Shown here: positions 35,947 through 48,959 of the stretch, piece after piece
Numbering within the stretch: position 1 is the stretch's first letter
Layout: each line of letters begins with the position of its first letter
NCBI GenBank assembly: GCA_037013495.1
Contig: CM072802.1
Location: forward strand, 47,220,501 to 47,284,500
DNA length: 64,000 nt
DNA from: Hippophae tibetana
Lineage: Eukaryota; Streptophyta; Magnoliopsida; Rosales; Elaeagnaceae
Reading direction: 5' to 3'
Translations under genes and position numbers: made by a program
The notes under the pieces: generated by a model
The model's input: the letters and a program-made list of their open reading frames with translations, nothing else
What the model was told of the DNA's origin: nothing
The model's database searches: none

Positions 35947-35958
35947 GAGTGGGGGAGG

Positions 35959-36641
35959 GTGTTACGTCCTGCTCAAATTGTCACTTAAAATCCAAATAAA
36001 TTGTGGTTTCCTAAAGGATCTAGACTCTTCTGCATGGGAAAGTTCTAGAGTGGCCTAGAGATGTCTAGAAAGAGTTAGAGTTGGATGGACTCAACTCAAA
36101 CCTTGAAGACCTAGAATGTTCCAGAGTACGCTAGAAGGTGCTAGAATATTCTAGAACGTGACGGATGGTTCATGAAGGATGTGGAAGTCTCTAAAAGCTT
36201 ACGGAACATCCTAGAACTAGCATTAAGGAACTAGACACTCCTAGAAGACTCTAGAGTTGGCTAGAAGGTCCTGGAACCTTGTGGCATAATGTAGATAAAA
36301 CTAGAGCATTCTTGTACATTCTAGACATAGAATAATCTAGAAATTTGTGGCATAGTCTTGAGCTTGGTGCCACACTATAAATAGACCTATTGGTCTTCAT
36401 TTGTAAATCATCTTGGGAATTCTTAGCATCTTGGGAAATTTTAAGATAACCTATCTCTAGAGCAATACAAGGCATTCTTTACAAACTCCCTCTCTAGTTC
36501 TTGCTTTGCTCTTGTATCCTCTCAATCTCTAAGTCTTTTTCTAATCTCTTTGGAGAGTTTCGTTCGAGTGAAAGGCAAGATTAGTGCAACGAACTGTGCT
36601 AAGTGCCGCATGATCGCTATTTGAAATTTAAGGTCATGACA
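35959..36641 (+). repeat. 3' LTR of family E (683 bp)
   Basis: It starts TGTTACGTCCTGC right after the purine tract GTGGGGGAGGG and ends AAGGTCATGACA. It is full of TCTAGA and CTAGAA words (36020-36360). A TATA-like CACTATAAATAGA lies near 36372-36384. A partial second copy is at 54019-54520. Confidence 0.88.
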
Positions 36642-38144
36642 CTGGTCTTATGTTCGCATCCCGAAATAGCACAGTTTCGTGGATGAACTTCCTTTATGAA
36701 GGTGTGAATGATGCAACTACAGTGAGTACCATCCATGGGCTCATTGTTATGGTTAGCCTTGGTGGGTAATATCCAAGGGTCATTTAGTTGTACTTGTGTG
36801 GCGCGTGATGGGTACCATCCATGTGACTTGGTGGGGCTTTGAACCTGGGTTAAGTGTGATGCTGCAAGTTTTTGGTTTTGATGGTTAGCTACTCTTTCTC
36901 TACTGCCCCCATTTTCTCCATGTTTGGGTCCTTATTTTTTACTACATTTTGTGCTCTTTGTTGGTTTTTATTTTCAACCCTTACAGGAGATGAGAGTCTA
37001 TGATATGGTAGAGTTTATGGTTTATTTGTATCTAATAAATACTTAAGAGCAACTCAACTTTTGAGAATTTCAATTTTTTAATGAAATTTGATTTGTTAGA
37101 GAATTTGAGAGCTCATTCATGCTCTTTGTTCTTCTTTAAGCAACTTATCAAAGGATTGACAACCTTTGTGGTGTTATTTATCATCCAACCATTTTTGGTG
37201 AGTAATATCCATACTTGTTAGGTTGTCTTTTATGCTAGATTTATCAAGGAAATAGGACCACATTGTGTCGTGTATCTTCTAAAATAAATGATGAGTAATA
37301 TCCATTGATTTGTGGAGAAACTCTTTCCTATATAATGTGAAAATTAACTAAGTCCTAACCCTTTGGTTCATAATATTTTGAAGGTAATATCCAATGGTCA
37401 TTTAGTCTAACTTGTGTGGCGTATGGTTGGTAACATCTTTGTGACTTGGTGTGAGCTTTGAACATGGGTTTTTGTGACAGTTCTAGATAAAAGGATATTG
37501 GTGCTCCCTATTGACATCTTAATGTTTTGGAAGGAATGGTTAGCTATTGTTCTAAAGTTTGGTATAAGAGCATGGTTTCATGTTCACGTCCAGAAAGAGC
37601 AAAGTTTCGTGACGAACTTCCTTTACGAAGGTTTGAATGATGCAACCACGGTGAGTACCATCCATGGGCTCATTGTTTTTGTTAACCTTGGTGGGTAACA
37701 TTCAAATGTCATTTAGTTTGTCTTGTGTGGCACATGGTGGGTTCCATCAATGTGACTTGGTGGGGCTTTGAACCTGGGTTAAGTGTGACCCTACTAGATA
37801 AGAGGAGTTTCACCCCTCTATTGATAGCTTAACTTTTTAGTTGGAATGGATAGCTACTGTTTCTCAACTACCCTTTTTTCTCCATGTTGTGGTCCATGTT
37901 TTCTACTATCATTTGTGCTTTTTTCAGTTTTTATTTTCAACCCTTGGATGAAAATCAAGGGCTATGATGTAGTTGAACTTAGGGTTTATTTGAATCTTAT
38001 AAATACTTTAGGGCAACTTAGTTGCTTGGAATTAGAAATTTTGAATGAAATTTGATTTGTCAAATCATTTGAGAGCTTATTCATGCTCTTTGTTCCTCTT
38101 TAACTAACTTATCAACTGATTGGAAACCTTTGTGGTGTTGTTTA
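36642..38144 (+). mobile_element. T/D chimeric units, plus strand, left arm of an inversion
   Basis: A T internal remnant (36642-36708) leads to a chimeric LTR (36709-37557, 849 bp), an internal domain (37558-37637) and the start of another chimeric LTR (37638-38144). Each chimeric LTR begins as T (TGATGCAAC...), switches to the last part of a D LTR (from about CTGCCCC to TTGGTTCATA), then returns to T. No genes. Confidence 0.7.
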
Positions 38145-39040
38145 TAGATATTACTCACCATTTATTTTAGAAGAAACACGACAGAAAGAGATGTTATTTT
38201 CTTGATAAGTCTAGCATAAATGAATATGTAACAAGTATGGATATTACTCACCACAAATGCTTAGATGCTAAATAACACCACAAAGGTTGCCAATCCCTTG
38301 ATAAGTTGCTTAAAGAAAAACAAAGAGTATGAATAAGCTCTCAAATGATCTGACAAATCAAATTTCATTCCAAATTTCTAATTCCAAGCAACTTAGCTGC
38401 CCTTAAGTATTTATAAGATACAAATAAACCCTAAGCTCCACTACATCATAGCCCTTGATTTTCATCCAAGGGTTGAAAATAAAAACTAAAAAAAAGCACA
38501 AATGATAGTAGAAAACATGGACCGCAACATGGAGAAAAAAAGGGTAGTTGACAAATAGTAGCTAACCATTCCAACTAAAAACTTAAGCTATCACTAGAGG
38601 GCGCAAAACTCCTCTTATCTAGTAGCGTCACACTTAACCTAGGTTCGAAGCCCCACCAAGTCATATTGATGGTACCCACCATGTGTCACACAAGACAAAC
38701 TAAATGACATTTGAATGTTACCCACCAAGTTTAACAAAAACAATGAGCCCATGAATGGTACTCACCGTGGTTGCATCAGTCAAACCTTCGTAAAGGAAGT
38801 TCATCCACGAAACTGTGCTCTTTCTGGATGCGAACATGAGACCAGGCTCTTATACCAAACTTTAGAACAATAGCTAACCATTCCTTCCAAAACTTTAAGA
38901 TGTTAATAGGGAGCACCAATATCCTCTTATCTAGAACTATCACAAAACCCATGTTCAAAGCTCACACCAAGTCACAAGGATGTTACCAAACATACACCAC
39001 ACAAGTGATACTAAATGACCCTTAGATGTTACCTAGAAAA
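37390..39040. repeat. Inverted duplication centred near 38144
   Basis: The plus arm (about 37390-38144) and minus arm (38145-39040) share variants absent from other T/D units: CATTGTTTTTGTTAA, AACATTCAAATGTCATTTAG, CCAGAAAGAGC, and GAGCTTTGAACATGGG. The arms meet without a spacer. The arms are not identical, so the event is not very recent, or the right arm grew by a different number of steps. Confidence 0.65.
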
Positions 39041-40625
39041 TGTTATGAACCAAAGGGTTCGGACTTAGCTGATTTTCATATTATATATTAAAGAGTTTCT
39101 CTACAAATCAATGGATATTACTCATTATTTATTTTAGAACAATAGCTAACCTTCCAAAACATTAAGATTTTAATAGGGTGCCAATATCCCCTTATCTAGA
39201 ACTATCACAAAAACCCATGTTCAAAGCCCACACCAAGTCACAAGGATGTTACCAAGCATACGCCACACAAGTTAGACTAAATGGCCCTTGAATGTTACCT
39301 AGAAAATGTTATGAACCAAAGCGTTAGGACTTAGCTAATTTTCACATTATACAGCAAAGATTTTCTCCACAAATCAATGGATATTACTCATCATTTATTT
39401 TAGAGGAAACACGACACAATGTGGTCCTATTTCCTTGATAAATGTAGCATAAAAGACAACCTAACAAGTATGGATATTACTCACCACAAATGATTCTATG
39501 CTAAATAACACCACAAAGGTTGATAAGTTGCTTAAAGAAGAACAAATAGCACGAATGAGCTCTCACGACAAAGAGCAAAAAATGTAGTAAAATTAAGGAC
39601 CAAAACATGGAGAAAATGGGGGCAGTAGAGAAATAGTAGCTAACCATCAAAACCAAAAACTTAGGCGGTCACACTTAACCCAGGTTCAAAGCCCCACCAA
39701 GTCACATGGATGGTACCCATCATGCACCACACAAGTACAACTAAATGACCGTTGTATGTTACCCACCAAGGCTAACCATAACAATGAGCCCATGGATGGT
39801 ACTCAACGTAGTTGCATCATTCACACCTTCATAAAGGAAGTTCATCCACGAAACTATGCTATTTCAAGATGCGAATATGAGACCAGGCTCTTATACCAAA
39901 CTTTAGAACAATAGCTAACCATTCCTACCAAAACATTAAAATGTCAGTAAGGGGCGCCAATATCCTTTTATCTAGAACTGCCATAGAAACCCAGGTTGAA
40001 ATCCCACACAAAGTCACAAGGATTTTTCCAACCATGTGCCACACAAGTTAGACTAAATGACCCTTAGAAGTTACCTAGCAAATGTTATAAACTAAGGGAT
40101 TAGGACCTAGCCAATTTTCACATTATATAGCAAAGGATTTCTCCGCAAATTAATGGATATTACTCACCATTTATTTTAGAGGAAACACGACACAATAAGG
40201 TACAATTTCTTTGATAAGTCTAGCATAAATGACAACCTAACAAGTATGGATATTTCTCACCAAAAATGCTTGGATGCTAAATAACACCACAAAGGTTTCC
40301 AATACTTGATAAGTTTCTTAAAGAGGAACAAAGAGCATAAATGAGCTCTCAAATCATCTGAAAAATCAAATTTCATTCAAAATTTTAAATTCCCAGCAAC
40401 TAAACTACTCTTTTGTATTTAGAAGATACAAAAAAACCAAAAGCTCTACTACATCATAGCCCATGATCTCATCCAAGGGTTGCAAATAAAAATGGACAAA
40501 AAGCATAAAACTTCTCTTACGTAGCAAAGGGCGGTAGAAAACGTGGACCAAAACATGGAGAAAAAAGGCACAACTGAGAAACAGTAGCTAACCATTCCAA
40601 CCAAAAACTTAAGTTTTCACTAGAA

Positions 40626-40840
40626 GGCACAAAACTCCTCTTATCTAGCAGCATCACACTTAACCCAAGTTCAAGGCCCCACCAAGTCACATGGATGGTA
40701 CACACCATATGCCATACAAGATAGACTAAAGGCATGAAACTCCTCTTATCTAGCAGCATCACACTTAACCCAGGTTCAAAGCCCCACCAAGTCATATGGA
40801 TGGTACGCACTATATGCCACACATGACAGACTAAATGACC
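40626..40840. repeat. About 105-bp tandem duplication in a T LTR
   Basis: The stretch GGCAC/TGAAACTCCTCTTATC ... AGACTAAA is present twice, starting at 40626 and 40731, with several differences between copies. Confidence 0.75.
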
Positions 40841-41079
40841 CTTGGATGTTACCCACCAAGGTTAACCATAACAATGAGCCCATGGATGGTACTCACCGTA
40901 GTTGCATCATTCCTACCTTTGTAAAGGAAGTTTATCCACGAAATTATGCTTTTTTGAGACGCGAGCATGACACCATGCTCTTATACCAATCTTTATAAAA
41001 AGAGCTAATCATTCCTACCAAAACATTAATATGTCAATAAGGGGTACCAATATCCTCTTATATAGAACTGTCAGAAAAA

Positions 41080-42427
41080 CCCAGGTTCAATGCTCACACC
41101 AAGTTAATAGGATGTTACCCAGCATGCGTCACACAAGTTAGACTAAATGACCCTTGGATGTTACCTAGGAAATGAAATAAACCAAGGGGTTATAACCTAG
41201 CCAATTTTCACATTATATAACAAAGGGTTTCTCCGCAAATCAATGGATATTACTCACCATTTATTTTAGAGGAAACATGACATAATGAGGTACAATTTCC
41301 TTGATAAGTCTAGCATAAATGACAACCTAACAAGTATGAATATTCCTCACCAAAAATGCTTGGATGCTAAATAACACCACAAAGGTTGCCAATACCTTGA
41401 TAAGTTGCTTAAAGAGGAACAAAGAGCATAAATGAGCTTTAAATCATATGACAAATCAAATTTCATTCAAAATTTTAAATTCCCAGCAATTGAGCTGCTC
41501 GTTTGTATTTATAAGATACAAACAAAGAAAAATCTCTACTACATCATAGCCCTTGATCTCATCCAAGGGTTGAAAATAAAAACGGACAAAAAGCATAAAA
41601 CTTCTCTTACCAAGCAAAGGGCGGTAGAAAACATGGACCAAAACATGGAGAAAAAAGGAGTAGTTGAGAAACATTACCTAACCATTCCAACCAAAAACTT
41701 AAGATGTCACTAGAAGGAATGAAACTCCTCTTATCTAGCAGCGTCACACTTAACCCAGGTTCAATGCTCACACCAAGTTAATAGGATGTTACCCAGCATG
41801 CGTCACACAAGTTAGACTAAATGACCCTTGGATGTTACCTAGGAAATGAAATAAACCAAGGGGTTAGAACCTAGCCAATTTTCACATTATATAACAAAGG
41901 GTTTCTCCGCAAATCAATGGATATTACTCACCATTTATTTTAGAGGAAACATGACATAATGAGGTACAATTTCCTTGATAAGTCTAGCATAAATGACAAC
42001 CTAACAAGTATGGATATTCCTCACCAAAAATGCTTGGATGCTAAATAACACCACAAAGGTTGCCAATACCTTGATAAGTTGCTTAAAGAGGAACAAAGAG
42101 CATAAATGAGCTTTAAAATCATATGACAAATCAAATTTCATTCAAAATTTTAAATTCCCAGCAATTGAGCTGCTTGTTTGTATTTATAAGATACAAACAA
42201 AGAAAAATCTCTACTATATCATAGCCCTTGATCTCATCCAAGGGTTGAATATAAAAACGGACAAAAAGCATAAAACTTCTCTTACCAAGCAAAGGGCGGT
42301 AGAAAACATGGACCAAAACATGGAGGAAAAAGGAGTAGTTGAGAAACATTACCTAACCATTCCAACCAAAAACTTAAGATGTCACTAGAAGGAATGAAAC
42401 TACTCTTATCTAGCAGCGTCACACTTA
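41080..42427. repeat. 674-bp tandem duplication in the T/D ladder
   Basis: CCCAGGTTCAATGCTCACACC starts the first copy at 41080 and the second at 41754. The copies differ at only a handful of positions, so this duplication is much younger than the units it sits in. Confidence 0.88.
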
Positions 42428-42720
42428 ACCCAGGTTCAAGGCCCCACCATGTCATATGAATGGTACCCTCTATGCACCACACAAGTCAGACTAAATGACC
42501 CTTGGATGTTACCCACCAAAGTTAACCATAACAATGAGCCCATGGATGGTACTTACTGTGGTTACATCATTCCCACCTTTGTAAAGGAAGTTCATCTACA
42601 AAACTGTGGACATGAGCATGACACCATGCTCTTATAACTAACTTTAGAAAAAGAGCTAACCATTCCTACCAAAACATTAATATGCTAGTAGGGGGTGCCA
42701 ATATGACACCATGGGCCACA

Positions 42721-44626
42721 TGATGAGCGAAAACCGGCATCGCCGATTCTTGCCAATACTTTGGTTTTAATATTTATAAAACTCTCGCAAGTGCACGAAT
42801 CATTTTGTAGAAAATGATAAGTATACTCCCAAGGTCGATCTAAGGAAGGAATGTGTGTGGTTTTTAATTTATTATTCAAACTTCTAAAAACGAAATTAAA
42901 TCCTAAACATCCTGTCACGATATTTTGGGGTTTTGTGTTTTTAATCTAATTACATAAAATTAAACATAGATTCAATAAACATTCATGCAAATGTTATCAT
43001 TTATAATGGCGGAGTATTTATGGATATAATAACTAAGTTAATTATGCTTGCTCATATTATTTAGGTTATTAAAGATATGAATTGATATTTATTGATTCTC
43101 CCTTTTTTGTATGAATACCACCTTTGGTGGGGTTAGATATTCTTTGTTAACTAAACAAATCAATTAACACCTATGGGTGGGGTTAGATATTCTTTGTTAA
43201 CTAAACAAATCAATTAACACCTATGGGTGGGGTTGATAACTAATATGCTTAATTAAATTAATTTCTTTTTCTAAGAGATTGAAAATGAACCATTTAAATG
43301 CCACCTTTGGTGGGGTTAGACAGTTTAAACTTTATTCAAGGTGTCCAAATTAAACCCAAGAATTTAGTTATCCGAGTACTAACTTTCAAGTTTTAAAACC
43401 ACTACCGAAAACATGTTGTCAATACATTTTCAGATAATAATTCTTATAAAAACTTTTGAAATAGAGCTTCACTCTAACTACCGGGCGATTGTACCATCAA
43501 ATAAAAGAGCACTACTCTAAATCAGACCGGATAACTAAACCTTAAAATCTAATTTTCAGGTTTAAGTTTGTAATGAAAAATAATATATTTCTCTCTAACA
43601 TTCTTAATATAAAATCATGAATAAAAATAAAATCAATCCATTTTAGAGATTTTTACCTATTTAATATTTCGCAAGCATAACAACGTTATTATTACATCAT
43701 GTTTATTAACAGCCAGCACAGTTAAATTTAACCACAGACAAATTAAATATAACATGTAAGAATAAAGCATAAAAATAACTGTAAAGAAAATAAAATCCTT
43801 ACAGAACTTCGACGCTATTCCCGTTGCTGGAAAATCTCCAAGCGGAATTTGCACTCCCATTTATTGAATCAAAATGCTAATAAATTACATAAACATAACT
43901 AGTTCTTCCCAAAAAGGGAAGAACTCTAAAACTAAGAGAAATTAACTAATAACTAGGAAAAACTAAAAAAAACCTAAAAATCTAAGAAAAGAGAGAAAGA
44001 AAGAAGAGAGAAGTGTGTTTTGAAGGTGTGATTTTGAAGTGAAGGGAAGGGGGGTATTTATAGGTGAGGATGGAGAGAAAAAATGAGTAAAAAAATGTTT
44101 AAAAAATGTAAAAACGCGTAATGGAAATGCTGACGTCATGGGGCGGCTGCACGTGAAAAATGAGTGTCGGCGCGCGCGGATGAACAGTAACCCGCGCGCA
44201 GTGCTGCGTTCATGAACAGTAACCCGCGCGCGCAGTGCTGCGCGCATGAAAAGTACCCCCGCGCGCAGTGCTGCGCGGATGAACAGTGCCGCGTGCGCAG
44301 GTTGGGGCGGAGCTGGGTGCTGGGGCGCGGCGGCGCGTTTTTCTCCTTTTTGACCTTTTTGACCCATTTTGTCCAATTTTTCCATATTTGTCGACCTTTC
44401 CGCATTTATTTATTAATATATTTGTGATGTATTGCTTCCAGTATTCCTCTTTGAGTCTTTAAGTTGCATTTTTAAGCCAAAATACCTGAAAAACAATAAA
44501 AATACCCGTGATTCCGAAAAAGACAAATTTATATAAATATATGATAAAACATATAAATATATATATTTTTAATCAATTAATTTGCATAAAATCATGGTTA
44601 TTTTAGTGCTTTTTGAGCACTCATCA
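42721..44626 (-). mobile_element. Athila solo LTR 2 with target-site duplication
   Basis: It starts TGATGAGCG and ends GCACTCATCA, 1906 bp. CCACA precedes (42716-42720) and follows (44627-44631) it. It carries the type 2 GC-rich cassette (44167-44340), one TGACGTCA (44131-44138), a G-box (44150-44155), a TATA box (44055-44062) and a 50-bp duplication (43133-43232). It sits inside a T LTR. Confidence 0.93.
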
Positions 44627-46215
44627 CCACACAAGTCAGACTAATTGACCCTTGGATGTTACCCACCAAGGTGTTAACAATGAGTCCATGGGTGCTACTC
44701 ATCATGGTTGCATCATTCCTCCCTTCGTAAAGGAAATTCATCCTTGAACTTGTGCTTTTTTGGAACGCTAACATGAGACCAGGCTATGATACCAAACTTT
44801 CGAACAATAGCTAACCATTCCTACCAAAACATTAAGCTGTCTATAAGGGGCACCAATACCTCTTATCCAGAATTGTCACAATAACCCAGGTTCAAAGCCC
44901 ATACCAAGTCACAAGGATGTTACACTTCTTGCGCCACAAAAGTCACAGTAATTGATCCTTGGATGTTACCTAGCAAATGATATGAATCAAGGGGTTAGAA
45001 CCTATCTAAATTTCATATTATACAGCAAAGGGTTTGTCCATATATCAATGGATATTACTCACCAATTATTTTAGAGGAAACACGACACAAGGAGGTTTTA
45101 TTTCCATGATAAGTCTACCATAAATGACAACCTAAAAAGTTTGGATATTACTTACCACAAATGCTTAGATACTAAAAAACACCACAAAGGTTGTCAATCC
45201 CTTGAGTAAAGAGGAACAAAGAGCTTGAATAAGCTCTCAAATGATCTAACAAATCAAATTCATTCAAAATTTGAAATTCGCCATAACTGAGCTATTCTTT
45301 AGTATTTATAAGATACAAACAAACCATAAGCTCTACAACATCATAACCCTTGATCTAATCCAAGGTTTGTAAATAATAACTCACATAAAGCACAAAGGGT
45401 GGTAGAAAACATGAACCAAAACTTGGAGAAAATGGGGCAGCTAAGAAATAGTTGTTATTCATTCCAACCAAAAAAATAAGCTCTCACTCGAGGACGCTAA
45501 ATTCCTGTTATCTATTACTATTACACTTAACCCAGGTTCAAAGCCCCACCAAGTCACATGGATGGTACACACCATGCACCACACAAGTCAGACTAAATAA
45601 ACCTTGGATGTTACCCACCAAGGTGTTAACAATGAGTCCATAGGTGCTACTCATCGTGGTTGCATCATTCTCCCTTCGTAAAGGAAATTCATCCTTGAAC
45701 TTGTGCTCTTTCGGAACGCTAACATGAGACCAGGCTCTGATACCAAACTTTGGAACAATAGCTAACCATTACTACCAAAACATTAAGCTATCAGTAGGGG
45801 GCACTAATATCCTCTTATCTAGAATTGTCACAATGACCCAGGTTCAAAGCCCATACAAAGTCACAAGGATGTTACCCTCCATGTGCCACAGAAGTAAGAC
45901 TAAATAATTCTTGGATGTTACCCAACAAATGATATGAACTAAGGGCTTAAGACCTAGCTAATTTTTCAGATTATATAGCAAAGTGTTTCTCCACAAATCA
46001 ATGGATATTACTCACTATTTATTTTAGAGGAAACAAGACATAAGGTGATATTATTTCCTTGATAAGTCTAGCATAAGTGACAACCTAACAAGTACGGATA
46101 TTACTTACTACAAATGCATGGAAGCTACATAACACCACAAAGGTTGCCAATCCCTTGATAAGTTGCTTAAAGGGTAACAAAGTGCATGAATGAGCTCTAA
46201 AATGATCTGACAAAT

Positions 46216-47069
46216 CAAATTTCATTCAAATTATAAGTGCCCATTTTAGCCCAAAGAGTTTTCCAAAAATAACTAAGGAATTTAACATCCCTATCACCTC
46301 ATCCTTGCACTTTCCAATGGAGAAGCTCACTAATACTTGCTTATTAACATTCACTTCCCCAATATCATTTAACCATTGCAACTTGTAAGGCTTAGGGTGT
46401 TCAAATGTAGGCAACCCTAATTTCTCAACTAAGGTAGTACTAGCCATATTAGTGCAACTTCCCTCATCAATGATAACACTTCACACTTTGTTACTCACAT
46501 GACACCTTATGTGAAAGATGCTATCTCTTTGTTATTCAAGGTCATCCTCCTTGACTTGAGTGCTCAAAGATCACCTTATTACAAGTGCTTCCTCATCCAT
46601 GGGTCCAATCTCCTCTTCACTAGCTTCCTCATCCCTGGGTCCAATCTCCTCTTAACTAGCTTCCTCTGCAGATGGTATCTCGTCTTCTTCACTTTCATTA
46701 TCGATTCCCACCTCACCACAAGCTAAGTTGATCATTGCCTTCTTGTTTGGACATTGAGATGGTATTTGACCATTACCAATACACTAAAAATACTTAGTCA
46801 TGATTACAAATTGGGGTGTCAATTTTACCTTTTTTCTCATTGGACTTCCAAGGACTAGTAAAGGGCTTCTCCACAAATCAATGGATATTACTCACCATTT
46901 TTCGGAGGGAAAATACACCATAAGTAGGTGCTATTTCATTGATAAGTGTAGCACAAATGACACCCTAAAAAGTATGGATATTACTCACCAAAAATGCTTG
47001 GATGCTATACAACACCACAAAGGTTGCCAATCCCTTGATAAGTTGCTTAAAAAGGAACAAAGGGCATGA
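46216..47069 (-). mobile_element. Family D fragment, minus strand
   Basis: Short protease (46447-46226) and gag-end (46850-46450) sequence on the minus strand, with a scrap of integrase at 46226-46296, then a piece of D LTR (46862-47069). It is heavily broken and rearranged. Confidence 0.7.
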
Positions 47070-47776
47070 ATGTGCTGTGTTCTTGATGAAATTTATTTTC
47101 CATACCCTAAAAATATTGCTCTTCTTTGTTTTCACGTTTTTTCTGCATTTTCCTTGCAATTTCTATTGCGTCCAAAAATGTTCAGGAGTAACCTGGCATA
47201 TTCTGCAGTTTTTGAAAGTATTCTGAATTTTTCTTTTATATTCTCCATTTTTCTTGCAAATTATGCTATTTATAAAACTATTTTGCATTTTTCCTTGCAT
47301 ATTCTACAATATATGATATTTTCTATAGTTTCTTGGTATTTTTCTGGTATTTCTGTGGTAGTTCCTATAGAAATTTCATTTTTCCTTGTGTTATAATTTA
47401 TGAGCTATTTTGTATAAAAATTCATCAAAAAAAGACAAAGAAAAGATGCCAAATTACATATGCTAATTTCTAGTGAGTGTTTGAACTCATAATTTCAGAA
47501 AGCTTTCTCTATTATCATAAATTCCTAGTCTAAGATCCCAAACACTTTGAGTTAGTTTCCTTTGTGCTTTAACAAGTGTGATATTGTGAACTACCTTTTT
47601 GGGTGTTTGATAATTCTACAAATTGTTTGGAATTCTTGGATTTGGTTGCTTTGATTAGGAACAAAGAGGGTTTGAGCGATCAATCCGAGCACTAAACACG
47701 TGAGTTATTGATTGAATTTTCATTACTTCTATTTTATTACACTAACCTCTTATTGTGTAGAATTGCAAAAACAAAA

Positions 47777-48500
47777 ATGTCCAACAGTGGTAATCCTGAA
47801 GGAAGACCGAATATGGTGTTCATGATGAGGGCGCTGCAACAATGTTTTGAGAGGATGAACAACTTGATAGTAGATATGAATGAAAGATTGGAAAGGCAAG
47901 AAAATACCTTAGCAGCTTTACAACGAGAAACACCTCAACAAAATGTTATAAGGGTTAATAGGCAAGCACTTGTAATAAGGTGGTCTTTGAGTTTTCAAGT
48001 CAAGAAGGAAAACATTGTACAACAAAGATATAATATCTTTCACACAAGGTGTCATGTGAGCAACAAGGTGTGTAGTGTTATCATAGATGGGGGAAGTTGC
48101 ACCAATGTGGCTAGTACTACCGTAGTTGAGAAATTAGGGTTGTCTACATTCAAACACTCTAAGCCTTACAAGTTATAATGGCTAAATGATAGTGGGGAAT
48201 GTGGCTAGTACTACCTTAGTTGAGAAATTAGGGTTGTCTACATTCAAACACTCTAAGCCTTACAAGTTATAATGGCTAAATGATAGTGGGGAAGTGAAGG
48301 TTGATAAGCAAGTGTTAGTGATCTTTTCCATTGGAAAGTACAAAGATGAGGTGATGTGTGATGTGGTACCCATGCAAGTCGGGCACATCCTACTAGGTAC
48401 GCCTTGGCAATATGATCGGAGGGTTACACATGATGGATATAGAAACAATTATTCATTTGTGAAGGATGGTAGAAACATCACACTTGTCCCCCTTTCACCC
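47777..48500 (+). pseudogene. gag: Element F gag start and protease
   Basis: It opens MSNSGNPEGRPNMVFMMRAL like D1 gag and passes to protease sequence with VIIDGGSCTNVAST. GHILLGTPW and YRNNYSFVKDGRNITLVPL mark the protease end. Breaks are present. Confidence 0.72.
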
Positions 48501-48550
48501 AAGTAAGTCTTTGAAGATCAAATAAAGATGGTTAGAGGAAAAGAAAAGTG

Positions 48551-48712
48551 TGAAAATGAAAAGGAAAGTGCGACTAAAGAAAAGAATGATAGAAAAGAGA
48601 TGAGTGAAAATGAAAAGAAGAGTGAGATTAAAGAAAAGAATGAGAGAAAAGAGAAGAGTGAAAATGAAAAGGAGAGTAAGACTAAAGAAAAGAATGAGAG
48701 TAAATAAAAGAG
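48551..48712 (+). repeat. 54-bp minisatellite in the F linker
   Basis: TGAAAATGAAAAG recurs at 48551, 48605 and 48659, giving three 54-bp units. Each unit codes 18 residues rich in Lys, Glu, Ser and Asn. Confidence 0.85.
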
Positions 48713-48959
48713 AAAGAAAAAAAGAGTGAACAAAATAAATTTAGTGGCAAAGAGAGTGATAAAAAGAAATCGAGAGAAAATCAGAAAGAAAAAGAAAAAG
48801 AGATTGAAAAATTTAAGACAAAAGAAGAGGGAAAAAATGTCTATGTAAAATCAAGTGAAATTAAAAAAGCAATATTCATTAATCAGCTAATGATTGTACT
48901 TCTGTACAAGGAGGCATTTTTGAATACTAAATAACTTGATGATGCTTTACCTATTTCAA

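Larger units (their letters stand above)
31266..36641 (+). mobile_element. Family E chromovirus with chromodomain, Galadriel-like
   Basis: Only the last 55-60 bp of the 5' LTR remain (31266-31325). Primer site (31327-31339), gag, protease, reverse transcriptase, RNase H, integrase, chromodomain (35738-35946), purine tract (35948-35958) and a complete 3' LTR (35959-36641) follow. The base composition is less AT-rich than its neighbours. There are roughly ten breaks. It is joined to D3 on the left and to a T internal domain on the right. Confidence 0.85.
38145..46215 (-). mobile_element. Head-to-tail ladder of T/D chimeric units
   Basis: Internal domains of about 71-83 bp lie at 38779-38859, 39820-39900, 40920-40990, 42570-42642, 44716-44797 and 45668-45748, each with a reversed primer site (TATACCAAA or similar) and purine-tract side. 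LTRs between them are 38860-39819, 39901-40919, 40991-42569, 42643-44715 (holding solo LTR 2) and 44798-45667. Most LTRs carry the D-LTR segment; the one holding solo LTR 2 does not. No coding capacity is seen in the 8 kb. Confidence 0.7.

Noticed and set aside
41456-41674. Pair of near-identical frames (also 42131-42349) as a small conserved gene
   Set aside because: Their likeness comes from the 674-bp DNA duplication; the frame lies in D-LTR sequence and is not kept in other copies.
48518-48733. Minus-strand Phe/Ser/Leu-rich frame that looks like a membrane protein
   Set aside because: It is the antisense of the Lys/Glu-rich linker minisatellite.
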